A stretch of DNA of 64,000 nt, taken from Hydractinia symbiolongicarpus. Lineage: Eukaryota > Cnidaria > Hydrozoa > Anthoathecata > Hydractiniidae. This document shows, piece after piece, positions 51,193 through 63,472 of the stretch. Within the stretch, counting starts at the first letter, position 1. Each line of letters starts with the position of its first letter. The stretch covers positions 496,001-560,000 of the forward strand of contig NC_079888.1 in the NCBI RefSeq assembly GCF_029227915.1. The letters run 5' to 3'. A model generated the notes under the pieces. It saw only the letters and a list, made by a program, of their open reading frames with translations, was not told where the DNA came from and did not search any database. The translations under genes and the position numbers were made by a program.

Positions 51193-53056
51193 ACTAACGG
51201 ATAGGATTGGTCCCACAGTAAAAAATGACTTATTTATCGAAATTTTTAAATGAAGTGCTACCACAGGGTCCAGTGTAATCGCTGAGTTCCCGCAATTATG
51301 TCGAGTTAAAAAGATTGTTATTTCTTGGAGTTCCATTGGCTCATTTATCACATTTATCAGGTCACAGTCCAGAATCATTTCAACTAAGTCCCACAGTTAA
51401 TCGGTTCACCGTTAAAAGCGATACAACTTAGTAATATCGGAACAAAATCACTAAATACATGTTGGTACGAATATGTGACGCAATGTTGTAACTCAAACGG
51501 AATGCCGCCGTTAAAAAGACAATGAAATGTAGTTTTTGAAACTGTCTCTATTTCTTCAGCGTAAACTAACTGCTAGGATTGGTCCCACAGTAAAAAATGA
51601 CTTATTTATCTTAATTTTTAAATAAAGCGCTACCACACCGCCCAGTGTAATCGCTGAGTCCCAGCAATCATGTGAAATTAAGAAGAATGTCATTCCTTGG
51701 AGTCCAATTGGCTCATTTATCACATTTATCAGGTTACAGTCCAGAATCAGTTCAACTAAGTCCCACAGTCAATCGGTTCACCGTTAAAAGCGATACAACT
51801 TAGTAATATCGGAACAAAATCACTAAATACATTTTGGTACGAATATGTGACGCAACCGTTGTAACTCAAACGGATTGCCACCGTTAAAAAGACAATGAAA
51901 TGTAGTTTTTGAAACTGTCTCTATTTCTTCAGCGTGAACTAACTGCTAGGATTGGTCCCACAGTAAAAAATGACTTATTTATCTTAATTTTTAAATAAAG
52001 CGCTACCACACCGCCCAGTGTAATCGCTGAGTCCCAGCAATCATGTGAAATTAAGAAGAATGTCATTCCTTGGAGTCCAATTGGCTCATTTATCACATTT
52101 ATCAGGTTACAGTCCAGAATCAGTTCAACTAAGTCCCACAGTCAATCGGTTCACCGTTAAAAGCGATACAACTTAGTAATATCGGAACAAAATCACAAAA
52201 TACATGTTGGTACGAATATGTGACGCAACCGTTGTAACTCAAACGGATTGACACCGTTAAAAAGACAATGAAATGTAGTTTTTGAAACTGTCTCTATTTC
52301 TTCAGCGTAAACTAACGGATAGGATTGGTCCCACATTAAAAAATGACTTATTTATCGAAATTTGTAAATGAAGTGCTACCACAGGGTCCAGTGTAATCGC
52401 TGAGTTCCCGCAATTATGTCGAGTTAAAAAGATTGTTATTTCTTGGAGTTCCATTGGCTCATTTATCACATTTATCAGGTCACAGTCCAGAATCATTTCA
52501 ACTAAGTCCCACAGTTAATCGGTTCACCGTTAAAAGCGATACAACTTAGTAATATCGGAACAAAATCACTAAATACATGTTGGTACGAATATGTGACGCA
52601 ACCGTTGTAACTCAAACGGATTGCCACCGTTAAAAAGACAATGAAATGTTGTTTTTGAAACTGTCTCTATTTCTTCAGCGTAAACTAACTGCTAGGATTG
52701 GTCCCACAGTAAAAAATGACTTATTTATCTTAATTTTTAAATAAAGCGCTACCACACCGCCCAGTGTAATCGCTGAGTCCCAGCAATCATGTGAAATTAA
52801 GAAGAATGTCATTCCTTGGAGTCCAATTGGCTCATTTATCACATTTATCAGGTTACAGTCCAGAATCAGTTCAACTAAGTCCCACAGTCAATCGGTTCAC
52901 CGTTAAAAGCGATACAACATAGTAATATCGGAACAAAATCACTAAATACATTTTGGTACGAATATGTGACGCAACCGTTGTAACTCAAACGGATTGCCAC
53001 CGTTAAAAAGACAATGAAATGTAGTTTTTGAAACTGTCTCTATTTCTTCAGCGTGT
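51193..53056. repeat. B-rich block with a 1118-bp repeat
   Basis: Monomers 51193 and 51565 recur as 52311 and 52684 (offset 1118-1119), sharing TTCCCGCAATTATG, GAAGTGCTACC and TACATTTTGG. 51193 and 52311 are hybrids: GTCGAGTTAAAAAGATTG mid-monomer but GGTTCACCG afterwards. 51565, 51938 and 52684 are near copies of one another (AACTGCTAGG, GAGTCCCAGC). Minus-strand open stretches at 51184-51378 and 52302-52496 repeat because the monomers do. Confidence 0.86.
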
Positions 53057-54919
53057 ACTAACGGATAGGATTGGTCCCACAGTAAAAAGTGACTTATTTA
53101 TCTAAATTTTTAAATAAAGCGCTACCACAGCGCCCAGTGTAATCGCTGAGTTCCGGCAATCATGTCAAATTAAGAAAATTGTCATTCCTTGGAGTCCAAT
53201 TGGCTCATTTATCACATTTATAAGATCACAGTCGAAAATCAGTCCAATTAAGTCCCACAGTCAATCGTTTCACTTTTAAAAGCGATACAACTTAGTAATA
53301 TCGGAACAAAATCACTAAATACATGTTGGTACAAATTGTTGACGCAACCGTTGTAACTCAAACGGATTGCCACCGTTAAAAAGACAACGAAATGTAGTTT
53401 TTGAAACTGTCTCTATTTCTTCAGCGTGAACTAACGGCTAGGATTGGTCCCACAGTGAAAAATGACTTATTAATCTTAATTTTTAAATGAGGCACTACCA
53501 CACCGCCCAGTGTAATCGCTGAATTTTATTAATCCTGTCAAATTAAGAAGAATGTCATTCCTTGGAGTGCAATTGGCTCATTTATCACATTTATCAGGTC
53601 ACAGTCCAGAATCAGTTGAACTAAGTCCCACAGTTAATCGATTCACCCTTAAAAGCGATACAACTAAGTAATATCGGAACAAAATCACTAAATACATGTT
53701 TGTACGAATATGTGACACAACCGTTGTAACTCAAACGGATTGACACCGTTAAAAAGACAATGAAATGTAGTTTTTGAAACTGTCTCTATTTCTTCAGCGT
53801 GAACTAACGGATAGGATTGTTCCCACAGTAAAAAATGACTTATTTATCGAAACTTTTGAATGAAGCGCTACCACAGGGTCCAGTGTAAGCGCTGAGTTCC
53901 GGCAATCATGTCAAATTAAAAAGATTGTCATTCCTTGGAGTCCAATTGGCTCATTTATCACATTTATAAGATCACAGTCCAAATTCAGTCCAATTAAGTC
54001 CCACAGTCAATCGTTTCACTTTTAAAAGCGATACAAGTCAGTAATATCCGGAAAAATCGCTAAATACATGTTGGTTCGAATATGTGAAGCAACCGTTGTA
54101 AGTCAAACGGATTGACACCCTTAGAAAGTCAATGGAATGTAGTTTTTAAAACTGTCTCTATTTCTTAAGCGTGAACTAACGGATAGGATTGGTCCCACAG
54201 TAAAGAATTACTTATTTATCGAAATTTTTAAATAAAGCGCTACCACAGGGTCCAGTGTAATCGCTGAGTTCCGGCAATCATGTCGAGTTAAAAAGAATGT
54301 TATTTCTTGGAGTTCAATTGGCTCATTTATCACATTTATAAGGTCACAGTCCAGAAACAGTTCAATTAATTCCCACAGTCAGTCGTTTCACTTTTAAAAG
54401 CTATACAACTTAGTAAGATCGGAACAAATCGCTAAATACATGTTGGTACGAATACGTGACGCAATCGTTGTAACTCAAACGGATTGACACTGTTAGAAAG
54501 TCAATGAAAAGTAGTTTTTGAAACTGTCTCTGTTTTTTCGGCGCGAACTAACGGCTAGGATTGGTCCCACAGTAAAAAATGACTTATTTATCTAAATTTT
54601 TAAATGAAGCGCTACCACAGGGTCCAGTGTAATCGCTGAATTTTATTAATCCTGTGAAATTAAGAAGAATGTCATTCCTTGGAGTCCAATTGGCTCATTT
54701 ATCACATTTATCAGGTCACAGTCCAGAATCAGTTCAACTAAGTCCCACAGTTAATCGGTTCACCGTTAAAAGCGATACAACTTAGTAATATCGGAACAAA
54801 ATCACTAAATACATGTTAGTACGAATATGTGACGCAACCGTTGTAACTCAAACGGATTGACACCGTTAAAAAGACAATGAAATGTAGTTTTTGAAACTGT
54901 CTCTATTTCTTCAGCGTGA
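53057..54919. repeat. Mixed block with a displaced copy 5208 bp to the right
   Basis: Monomers 53057 (GTGTACTAACGG), 53430 (B, CACAGTGAAAAATG, ACATGTTTGTACG), 53803, 54175 and 54547. About 53390-54165 matches 58598-59373, sharing AATGAGGCACTACC, TAATATCCGGAAAAATC and ACACCCTTAGAAAG, the last two not seen elsewhere. 54547 is an A-to-B hybrid that switches near 54640 (GAATTTTATTAATCCTGTG). Confidence 0.85.
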
Positions 54920-56035
54920 ACTAACTGCTAGGATTGGTCCCACAGTAAAAAATGACTTATTTATCTTAATTTTGAAATAAACCGTTACCACACCGCCCAG
55001 TGTAATCGTTGAGTCCCAGCAATCATGTGAAATTAAGAAGAATGTCATTACTTGGAGTCCAATTGGCTCATTTATCACATTTATCAGGTTACAGTCCAGA
55101 ATCAGTTCAACTAAGTCCCACAGTCAATCGGTTCACCGTTAAAAGCGATAAAACTTAGTAATATCGGAACAAAATCACAAAATACATGTTGGTACGAATA
55201 TCTGACGCAACCGTTGTAACTCAAACGAATTGACACCGTTAAAAAGACAATGAAATGTAGTTTTTGAAACTGTCTCTATTTTTTCAGCGTGAACTAACGG
55301 ATAGGATTGGTCCCACAGTAAAAAATGACTTATTTATCGAAATTTTTAAATGAAGCGCTACCACAGGGTCCAGTGTAATCGCTGAGTTCCAGCAATCATG
55401 TCAAATTTAGAAGATTGTCATTCCTTGGAGACCAAGTGACTCATTTATCACATTTAGCAGGTCACAGTCCAGAATCAGTTCAATTAAGTCCCACAGTCAA
55501 TCGTTTCACTTTTAAAAGCGATAAAACTTAGTAATACCGGAAGAAATCGCTAAATACATGTTAGTATGAATCTTTGACGCAACCGTTGAAACTCAAACGG
55601 ATTGACACCGTTAGAAAGTCAATGAAATTTAGTTTTTGGAACTGTCTCTATTTCTTCAGCGCGAACTAACGGCTAGGATTGGCCCCACAGTAAAAAATGA
55701 GATATTTATATTAATTTTTAAATAAAGCGCTTCCACAGCGCCCGGTGTAATCGCTGAGTTCCGGCAATCATGTTGAGTTAAAAAGAATGTTATTTCTTGG
55801 AGTCCAATTGGCTCATTTATCAAATTTATAAGATGATAGTCCAGAATCGGTTCAATTAAGTCCCACAGTCAATCGTTTCACTTTCAAAAGCGATACCACT
55901 TAGTAATATCGAAAAAAACACTTAATACATGTTGGTACGAATACGTGACGCAATCGTTGTAACTCAAACGGATTGACACCGTTAGAAAGTCAATGAAAAG
56001 TAGTTTTTGAAACTGTCTCTGTTTCTTCAGCGCGA
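54920..56035. repeat. Trimer duplication, 1116-bp period, first copy
   Basis: Monomers 54920 (AAATAAACCGTTACC, CATTACTTGGAG), 55293 (GGAGACCAAGTGACTC, TACCGGAAG, ATGTTAGTATG) and 55665 (GGCCCCACAG, ATGAGATATTTATATT, AAGATGATAGTCC). The same trio follows immediately and again near 61243-62729. The last two are the pair also seen at 11508-12251. Confidence 0.9.
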
Positions 56036-57151
56036 ACTAACGGCTAGGATTAGTCCCACAGTAAAAAATGACTTATTTATCTTAATTTTTAAATAAACCG
56101 TTACCACACCGCCCAGTGTAATCGTTGAGTCCCAGCAATCATGTAAAATTAAGAAGAATGTCATTACTTGGAGTCCAATTGGCTCATTTATCACATTTAT
56201 CAGGTTACAGTCCAGAATCAGTTCAACTAAGTCCCACAGTCAATCGGTTCACCGTTAAAAGCGATAAAACTTAGTAATATCGGAACAAAATCACAAAATA
56301 CATGTTGGTACGAATATCTGACGCAACCGTTGTAGCTCAAACGAATTGACACCGTTAAAAAGACAATGAAATGTAGTTTTTGAAACTGTCTCTATTTTTT
56401 CAGCGTGAACTAACGGATAGGATTGGTCCCACAGTAAAAAATGACTTATTTATCGAAATTTTTAAATGAAGCGCTACCACAGGGTCCAGTGTAATCGCTG
56501 AGTTCCAGCAATCATGTCAAATTAAGAAGATTGTCATTCCTTGGAGACCAAGTGACTCATTTATCACATTTAGCAGGTCACAGTCCAGAATCAGTTCAAT
56601 TAAGTCCAACAGTCAATCGTTTCACTTTTAAAAGCGATAAAACTTAGTAATACCGGAAGAAATCGCTAAATACATGTTAGTATGAATCTTTGACGCAACC
56701 GTTGTAACTCAAACGGATTGACACCGTTAGAAAGTCAATGAAATCTAGTTTTTGGAACTGTCTCTATTTCTTCAGCGCGAACTAACGGCTAGGATTGGCC
56801 CCACAGTAAAAAATGAGATATTTATATTAATTTTTAAATAAAGCGCTCCCACAGCGCCCGGTGTAATCGCTGAGTTCCGGCAATCATATTGAGTTAAAAA
56901 GAATGTTATTTCTTGGAGTCCAATTGGCTCATTTATCAAATTTATAAGATGACAGTCCAGAATCAGTTCAATTAAGTCCCACAGTCAATCGTTTCACTTT
57001 CAAAAGCGATACCACTTAGTAATATCGAAAAAAACACTTAATACTTGTTGGTACGAATACGTGACGCAATCGTTGTAACTCAAACGGATTGACACCGTTA
57101 GAAAGTCAATGAAAAGTAGTTTTTGAAACTGTCTCTGTTTCTTCAGCGCGA
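56036..57151. repeat. Trimer duplication, 1116-bp period, second copy
   Basis: Monomers 56036, 56409 and 56781 match 54920, 55293 and 55665. The start of 56036 (GCGCGAACTAACGGCTAGGA) differs from 54920 (AACTGCTAGG), which places the junction at its beginning. Local changes: CATATTGAG near 56885 and ATACTTGTTGG near 57041. Confidence 0.9.
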
Positions 57152-58637
57152 ACTAACGGCTAGGATTAGTCCCACAGTAAAAAATGACTTATTTATCTAA
57201 ATTTTTAAATGAAGCGCTACCACAGGGTCCAGTGTAATCGTTGAGTTCCGGCAATCATGTCGAGTTAAAAAGAATGTTATTTCTTGGAGTCCAATTGGCT
57301 CATTTACCACATTTATAAGGTCACAGTCCAGAATCAGTTCAATTAATTCCCACAGTCAATTGTTTCACTTTTAAAAGCGATACAACTTAGTAAGATCGGA
57401 AAAAATCGCTAAATACATGTTGGTACGAATATGTGAAGCAACCGTTGTAACTCAAACGGATTGACACCGTTAGAAAGTCAATGAAATGTTGTTTTTGAAA
57501 CTGTCTCTACTTCTTCAGCGCGAACTAACGGCTAGGATTGGTCCTACAGTAAAAAATGACTTATTTATCTTAATTTTTAAATAAAGCGCTCCCACAGCGC
57601 CCAGTGTAATCGATGAGTTCCGGCAATCATGTCGAGTTAAAAAGAATGTTATTTCTTGGATTCCATTTGGCTCATTTATCACATTTATAAGATCACAGTC
57701 CAGAATCAGTTCAATTAAATCCCACAGTCAATCGTTTCACTTTTAAAAGCGATACAACTTAGTAATATCGGAAAAAAACGCTAAATACATGTTGGTACGA
57801 ATATGTGAAGCAACCGTTGTAACTCAAACGGATTGACACCGTTAGAAAGTCAATGAAAGGTAGTTTTTGAAACTGTCTCTATTTCTTTAGCGTGAACTAA
57901 TGGATAGGATTGGTCCCACAGTAAAAAGTGACTTATTTATCTAAATTTTTAAATAAAGCGCTACCACAGGGTCCAGTGTAATCGTTGAGTTCCGGCAATT
58001 ATGTCGAGTTAAAAAGAATGTTATTTCTTGGAGTCCAATTGGCTCATTTATAACATTTATAAGGTCACAGTCCAGAATCAGTTCGATTAAGTCCCACAGT
58101 CAATCGTTTCACTTTTAAAAGCGATACAACTTAGTATGATCGGAAAAAACGCTAAATACATGTTGGTACGAATATGTGAAGCAACCGTTGTAACTCAAAC
58201 GGATTGACACCGTTAGAAAGTCAATGAAAGGTAGTTTTGAAACTGTCTCTATTTCTTCAGCGCGAACTAACGGCTAGGATTAGTCCCACAGTAAAAAATG
58301 ACTTATTTATCGAAATTTTTAAATGAAGCGCTACCACAGCGCCCAGTGTAATCGCTGAGTTCCGGCAATCATGTCGAGTTAAAAAGAATGTTATTTCTTG
58401 GATTCCATTTGGCTCATTTATCACATTTATAAGATCACAGTCCAGAATCAGTTCAATTAAATCCCACAGTCAATCGTTTCACTTTTAAAAGCGATACAAC
58501 TTAGTAATATCGGAAGAAAACGCTAAATACATGTTGGTACGAATATGTGAAGCAACCGTTGTAACTCAAACGGATTGCCACCGTTAAAAAGACAATGAAA
58601 TGTAGTTTTTGAAACTGTCTCTATTTCTTCAGCGTGA
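57152..58637. repeat. Group A block copied at the right edge
   Basis: Monomers 57152, 57524 (GGTCCTACAG), 57896 (CTTTAGCGTG, CTAATGGATAGG) and 58266 (GGATTAGTCCC, TTGGATTCCATTTGG). The last two recur at 62730 and 63101, about 4835 bp on, sharing TTCGATTAAG and CTTAGTATGATCGG. Confidence 0.85.
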
Positions 58638-59889
58638 ACTAACGGCTAGGATTGGTCCCACAGTGAAAAATGACTTATTAATCTTAATTTTTAAATGAGG
58701 CACTACCACACCGCCCAGTGTAATCGCTGAATTTTATTAATCTTGTCAAATTAAGAAGAATGTCATTCCTTGGAGTCCAATTGGCTCATTTATCACATTT
58801 ACCAGGTCACAGTCCAGAATCAGTTGAACTAAGTCCCACAGTTAATCGGTTCACCGTTAAAAGCGATACAACTTAGTAATATCGGAACAAAATCACTAAA
58901 TACATGTTTGTACGAATATGTGACGCAACCGTTGTAACTCAAACGGATTGACACCGTTAAAAAGACAATGAAATGTAGTTTTTGAAACTGTCCCTATTTC
59001 TTCAGCGTGAACTAACGGATAGGATTGGTCCCACAGTAAAAAATGACTTATTTATCGAAACTTTTAAATGAAGCGCTACCACAGGGTCCAGTGTAATCGC
59101 TGAGTTCCGGCAATCATGTCAAATTAAGAAGATTGTCATTCCTTGGAGTCCAATTGGCTCATTTATCACATTTATAAGATCACAGTCCAAAATCAGTCCA
59201 ATTAAGTCCCACAGTCAATCGTTTCACTTTTTAAAACGATACAACTTAGTAATATCCGGAAAAATCGCTAAATACATGTTGGTTCGAACATGTGAAGCAA
59301 CCGTTGTAAGTCAAACGGATTGACACCCTTAGAAAGTCAATGGAATGTAGTTTTTAAAACTGTCTCTATTTCTTCAGCGTGAACTAACGGATAGGATTGG
59401 TCCCACAGTAAAAAATGACTTATTTATCGAAACTTTTAAATGAAGCGCTACCACAGGGTCCAGTGTAATCGCTGAGTTCCGGCAATCATGTCAAATTAAG
59501 AAGAATGTTATTTCTTGGCGTTTAATTGGCTCATTTATCACATTTATAAGGTCGCAGTCCAGAAACAGTTTAATTAATTCCCACAGTCAATCGTTTCACT
59601 TTTAAAAGCTATACAACTTAGTAAGATCGGAACAAATCGCTAAATACATGTTGGTACGAATACGTGACGCAATCGTTGTAACTCAAACGGATTGACACTG
59701 TTAGAAAGTCAATGAAAAGTAGTTTTTGAATCTGTCTCTGTTTTTTCAGCGCGAACTAACGGCTAGGATTGGTCCCACGGTAAAAAATGACTTATTTATC
59801 TAAATTTTTAAATGAGGCGCTACCACAGGGTCCAGTGTAATCGTTGAGTTCCGGCAATCATGTCGAGTTAAAAAGAATGTTATTTCTTG
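58638..59889. repeat. Displaced copy of the 53.4-54.2 kb block, then A monomers
   Basis: Monomers 58638, 59011 and 59383. The first two correspond to 53430 and 53803 (offset 5208). 59383 starts as its left neighbour (AACTTTTAAATGAAGCG, AAATTAAGAAGAATG) and becomes A in the second half. Private variants are TGGCGTTTAATTGG and GTCGCAGTCC. Confidence 0.82.
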
Positions 59890-60633
59890 GAGTCCAATTG
59901 GCTCATTTATCACATTTATCAGGTCACAGTCCAGAATCAGTTCAATTAAGTCCCACAGTCAATTGTTTCACTTTTAAAAGCGATACAACTTAGTAAGATC
60001 GGAAAAAATCGCTAAATACATGTTGGTACGAATATGTGAAGCAACCGTTGTAACTCAAACGGATTGACACCGTTTGAAAGTCAATGAAAGGTAGTTTTTG
60101 AAACTGTCTCTATTTCTTCAGCGCGAACTAACGGCTAGGATTGGTCCCACAGTAAAAAAAGAATTATTTATCGAAATTGTTAAATAAAGCGCTACCACAG
60201 TGCCCAGTGTAATCGCTGAGTTCCGGCAATCATGTCAAATTAAGAAGATTGTCATTCCTTGGAGTCCAATTGGCTCATTTATCACATTTATAAGATCACA
60301 GTCCAAAATCAGTCCAATTAAGTCCCACAGTCAATCGTTTCACTTTTAAAAGCGATACAACTTAGTAAGATCGGAAAAAATCGCTAAATACATGTTGATA
60401 CGAATATGTGAAGCAACCGTTGTAACTCAAACGGGTTGACACCGTTAGAAAGTCAATGAAAGGTAGTTTTTGAAACTGTCTCTATTTCTTCAGCGTGAAC
60501 TAACGGATAGGATTGGTCCCACAGTAAAGAATTACTTATTTATCGAAATTTTTAAATAAAGCGCTACCACAGGGTCCAGTGTAATCGCTGAGTTCCGGCA
60601 ATCATGTCGAGTTAAAAAGAATGTTATTTCTTG
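59890..60633. repeat. Dimer duplication, 744-bp period, first copy
   Basis: The second half of the monomer at 59755, the monomer at 60127 and the first part of 60499. Shared with the next copy: ACCGTTTGAAAG, CCACAGTGCCCAG, AGTCCAAAATCAGTCC and ATGTTGATACG. 60127 has a local AAAAAAAGAATTATT variant. Confidence 0.83.
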
Positions 60634-61170
60634 GAGTCCAATTGGCTCATTTATCACATTTATCAGGTCACAGTCCAGAATCAGTTCAATTAAGTCCCAC
60701 AGTCAATTGTTTCACTTTTAAAAGCGATACAACTTAGTAAGATCGGAAAAAATCGCTAAATACATGTTGGTACGAATATGTGAAGCAACTGTTGTAACTC
60801 AAACGGATTGACACCGTTTGAAAGTCAATGAAAGGTAGTTTTTGAAACTGTCTCTATTTCTTCAGCGCGAACTAACGGCTAGGATTGGTCCCACAGTAAA
60901 AAATGACTTATTTATCGAAATTTTTAAATAAAGCGCTACCACAGTGCCCAGTGTAATCGCTGAGTTCCGGCAATCATGTCAAATTAAGAAGATTGTCATT
61001 CCTTGGAGTCCAATTGGCTCATTTATCACATTTATAAGATCACAGTCCAAAATCAGTCCAATTAAGTCCCACAGTCAATCGTTTCACTTTTAAAAGCGAT
61101 ACAACTTAGTAAGATCGGAAAAAATCGCTAAATACATGTTGATACGAATATGTGAAGCAACCGTTGTAAC
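60634..61170. repeat. Dimer duplication, 744-bp period, second copy
   Basis: Second half of 60499 and most of 60871. Homology to the first copy ends near 61170, where ACACTGTTAAAAAGAC replaces ACACCGTTAGAAAG. Confidence 0.83.
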
Positions 61171-62729
61171 TCAAACGGATTGACACTGTTAAAAAGACAA
61201 TGAAATGTAGTTTTTGAAACTGTCTCTATTTCTTCAGCGTGAACTAACGGCTAGGATTGGCCCCACAGTAAAAAATGAGATATTTATATTAATTTTTAAA
61301 TAAAGCGCTCCCACAGCGCCCGGTGTAATCGCTGAGTTCCGGCAATCATGTTGAGTTAAAAAGAATGTTATTTCTTGGAGTCCAATTGGCTCATTTATCA
61401 AATTTATAAGATGACAGTCCAGAATCGGTTCAATTAAGTCCCACAGTCAATCGTTTCACTTTCAAAAGCGATACCACTTAGTAATATCGAAAAAAACACT
61501 TAATACATGTTGGTACGAATACGTGACGCAATCGTTGTAACTCAAACGGATTGACACCGTTAGAAAGTCAATGAAAAGTAGTTTTTGAAACTGTCTCTGT
61601 TTCTTCAGCGCGAACTAACGGCTAGGATTAGTCCCACAGTAAAAAATGACTTATTTATCTTAATTTTTAAATAAACCGTTACCACACCGCCCAGTGTAAT
61701 CGTTGAGTCCCAGCAATCATGTAAAATTAAGAAGAATGTCATTACTTGGAGTCCAATTGGCTCATTTATCACATTTATCAGGTTACAGTCCAGAATCAGT
61801 TCAACTAAGTCCCACAGTCAATCGGTTCACCGTTAAAAGCGATAAAACTTAGTAATATCGGAACAAAATCACAAAATACATGTTGGTACGAATATCTGAC
61901 GCAACCGTTGTAACTCAAACGAATTGACACCGTTAAAAAGACAATGAAATGTAGTTTTTGAAACTGTCTCTATTTTTTCAGCGTGAACTAACGGATAGGA
62001 TTGGTCCCACAGTAAAAAATGACTTATTTATCGAAATTTTTAAATGAAGCGCTACCACAGGGTCCAGTGTAATCGCTGAGTTCCAGCAATCATGTCAAAT
62101 TAAGAAGATTGTCATTCCTTGGAGACCAAGTGACTCATTTATCACATTTAGCAGGTCACAGTCCAGAATCAGTTCAATTAAGTCCCACAGTCAATCGTTT
62201 CACTTTTAAAAGCGATAAAACTTAGTAATACCGGAAGAAATCGCTCAATACATGTTAGTATGAATCTTTGACGCAACCGTTGTAACTCAAACGGATTGAC
62301 ACCGTTAGAAAGTCAATGAAATCTAGTTTTTGGAACTGTCTCTATTTCTTCAGCGCGAACTAACGGCTAGGATTGGCCCCACAGTAAAAAATGAGATATT
62401 TATATTAATTTTTAAATAAAGTGCTCCCACAGCGCCCGGTGTAATCGCTGAGTTCCGGCAATCATGTTGAGTTAAAAAGAATGTTATTTCTTGGAGTCCA
62501 ATTGGCTCATTTATCAAATTTATAAGATGACAGTCCAGAATCAGTTCAATTAAGTCCCACAGTCAATCGTTTCACTTTCAAAAGCGATACCACTTAGTAA
62601 TATCGAAAAAAACACTTAATACATGTTGGTACGAATATGTGAAGCAACCGTTGTAACTCAAACGGATTGACACCGTTAGAAAGTCAATGAAATGTAGTTT
62701 TTGAAACTGTCTCTATTTCTTTAGCGTGA
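61171..62729. repeat. Third copy of the 54.9-57.1 kb trimer
   Basis: Monomers 61243, 61614, 61987 and 62359 equal 55665, 56036, 56409 and 56781 at a constant offset of 5578. 62359 carries private changes AAAGTGCTCCC and, in the monomer before it, GCTCAATACATG; both reappear at the right edge. Confidence 0.9.
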
Positions 62730-63472
62730 ACTAATGGATAGGATTGGTCCCACAGTAAAAAGTGACTTATTTATCTAAATTTTTAAATAAAGCGCTACCA
62801 CAGGGTCCAGTGTAATCGTTGAGTTCCGGCAATTATGTCGAGTTAAAAAGAATGTTATTTCTTGGAGTCCAATTAGCTCATTTATAACATTTATTAGGTC
62901 ACAGTCCAGAATCAGTTCGATTAAGTCCCACAGTCAATCGTTTCACTTTTAAAAGCGATACAACTTAGTATGATCGGAAAAAACGCTAAATACATGTGGG
63001 TACGAATATGTGAAGCAACCGTTGTAACTCAAACGGATTGACACCGTTAGAAAGTCAATGAAAGGTAGTTTTTGAAACTGTCTCTATTTCTTCAGCGCGA
63101 ACTAACGGCTAGGATTAGTCCCACAGTAAAAAATGACTTATTTATCGAAATTTTTAAATGAAGCGCTACCACAGCGCCCAGTGTAATCGCTGAGTTCCGG
63201 CAATCATGTCGAGTTAAAAAGAATGTTATTTCTTGGATTCCATTTGGCTCATTTATCACATTTATAAGATCACAGTCCAGAATCAGTTCAATTAAATCCC
63301 ACAGTCAATCGTTTCACTTTTAAAAGCGATACAACTTAGTAATATCGGAAGAAAACGCTAAATACATGTTGGTACGAATATGTGAAGCAACCGTTGTAAC
63401 TCAAACGGATTGCCACCGTTAAAAAGACAATGAAATGTAGTTTTTGAAACTGTCTCTATTTTTTCAGCGTGA
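62730..63472. repeat. Copy of the 57.9-58.6 kb pair
   Basis: Monomers 62730 and 63101 match 57896 and 58266. Private changes are AATTAGCTC near 62872 and ACATGTGGGTACG near 62993. Confidence 0.88.
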
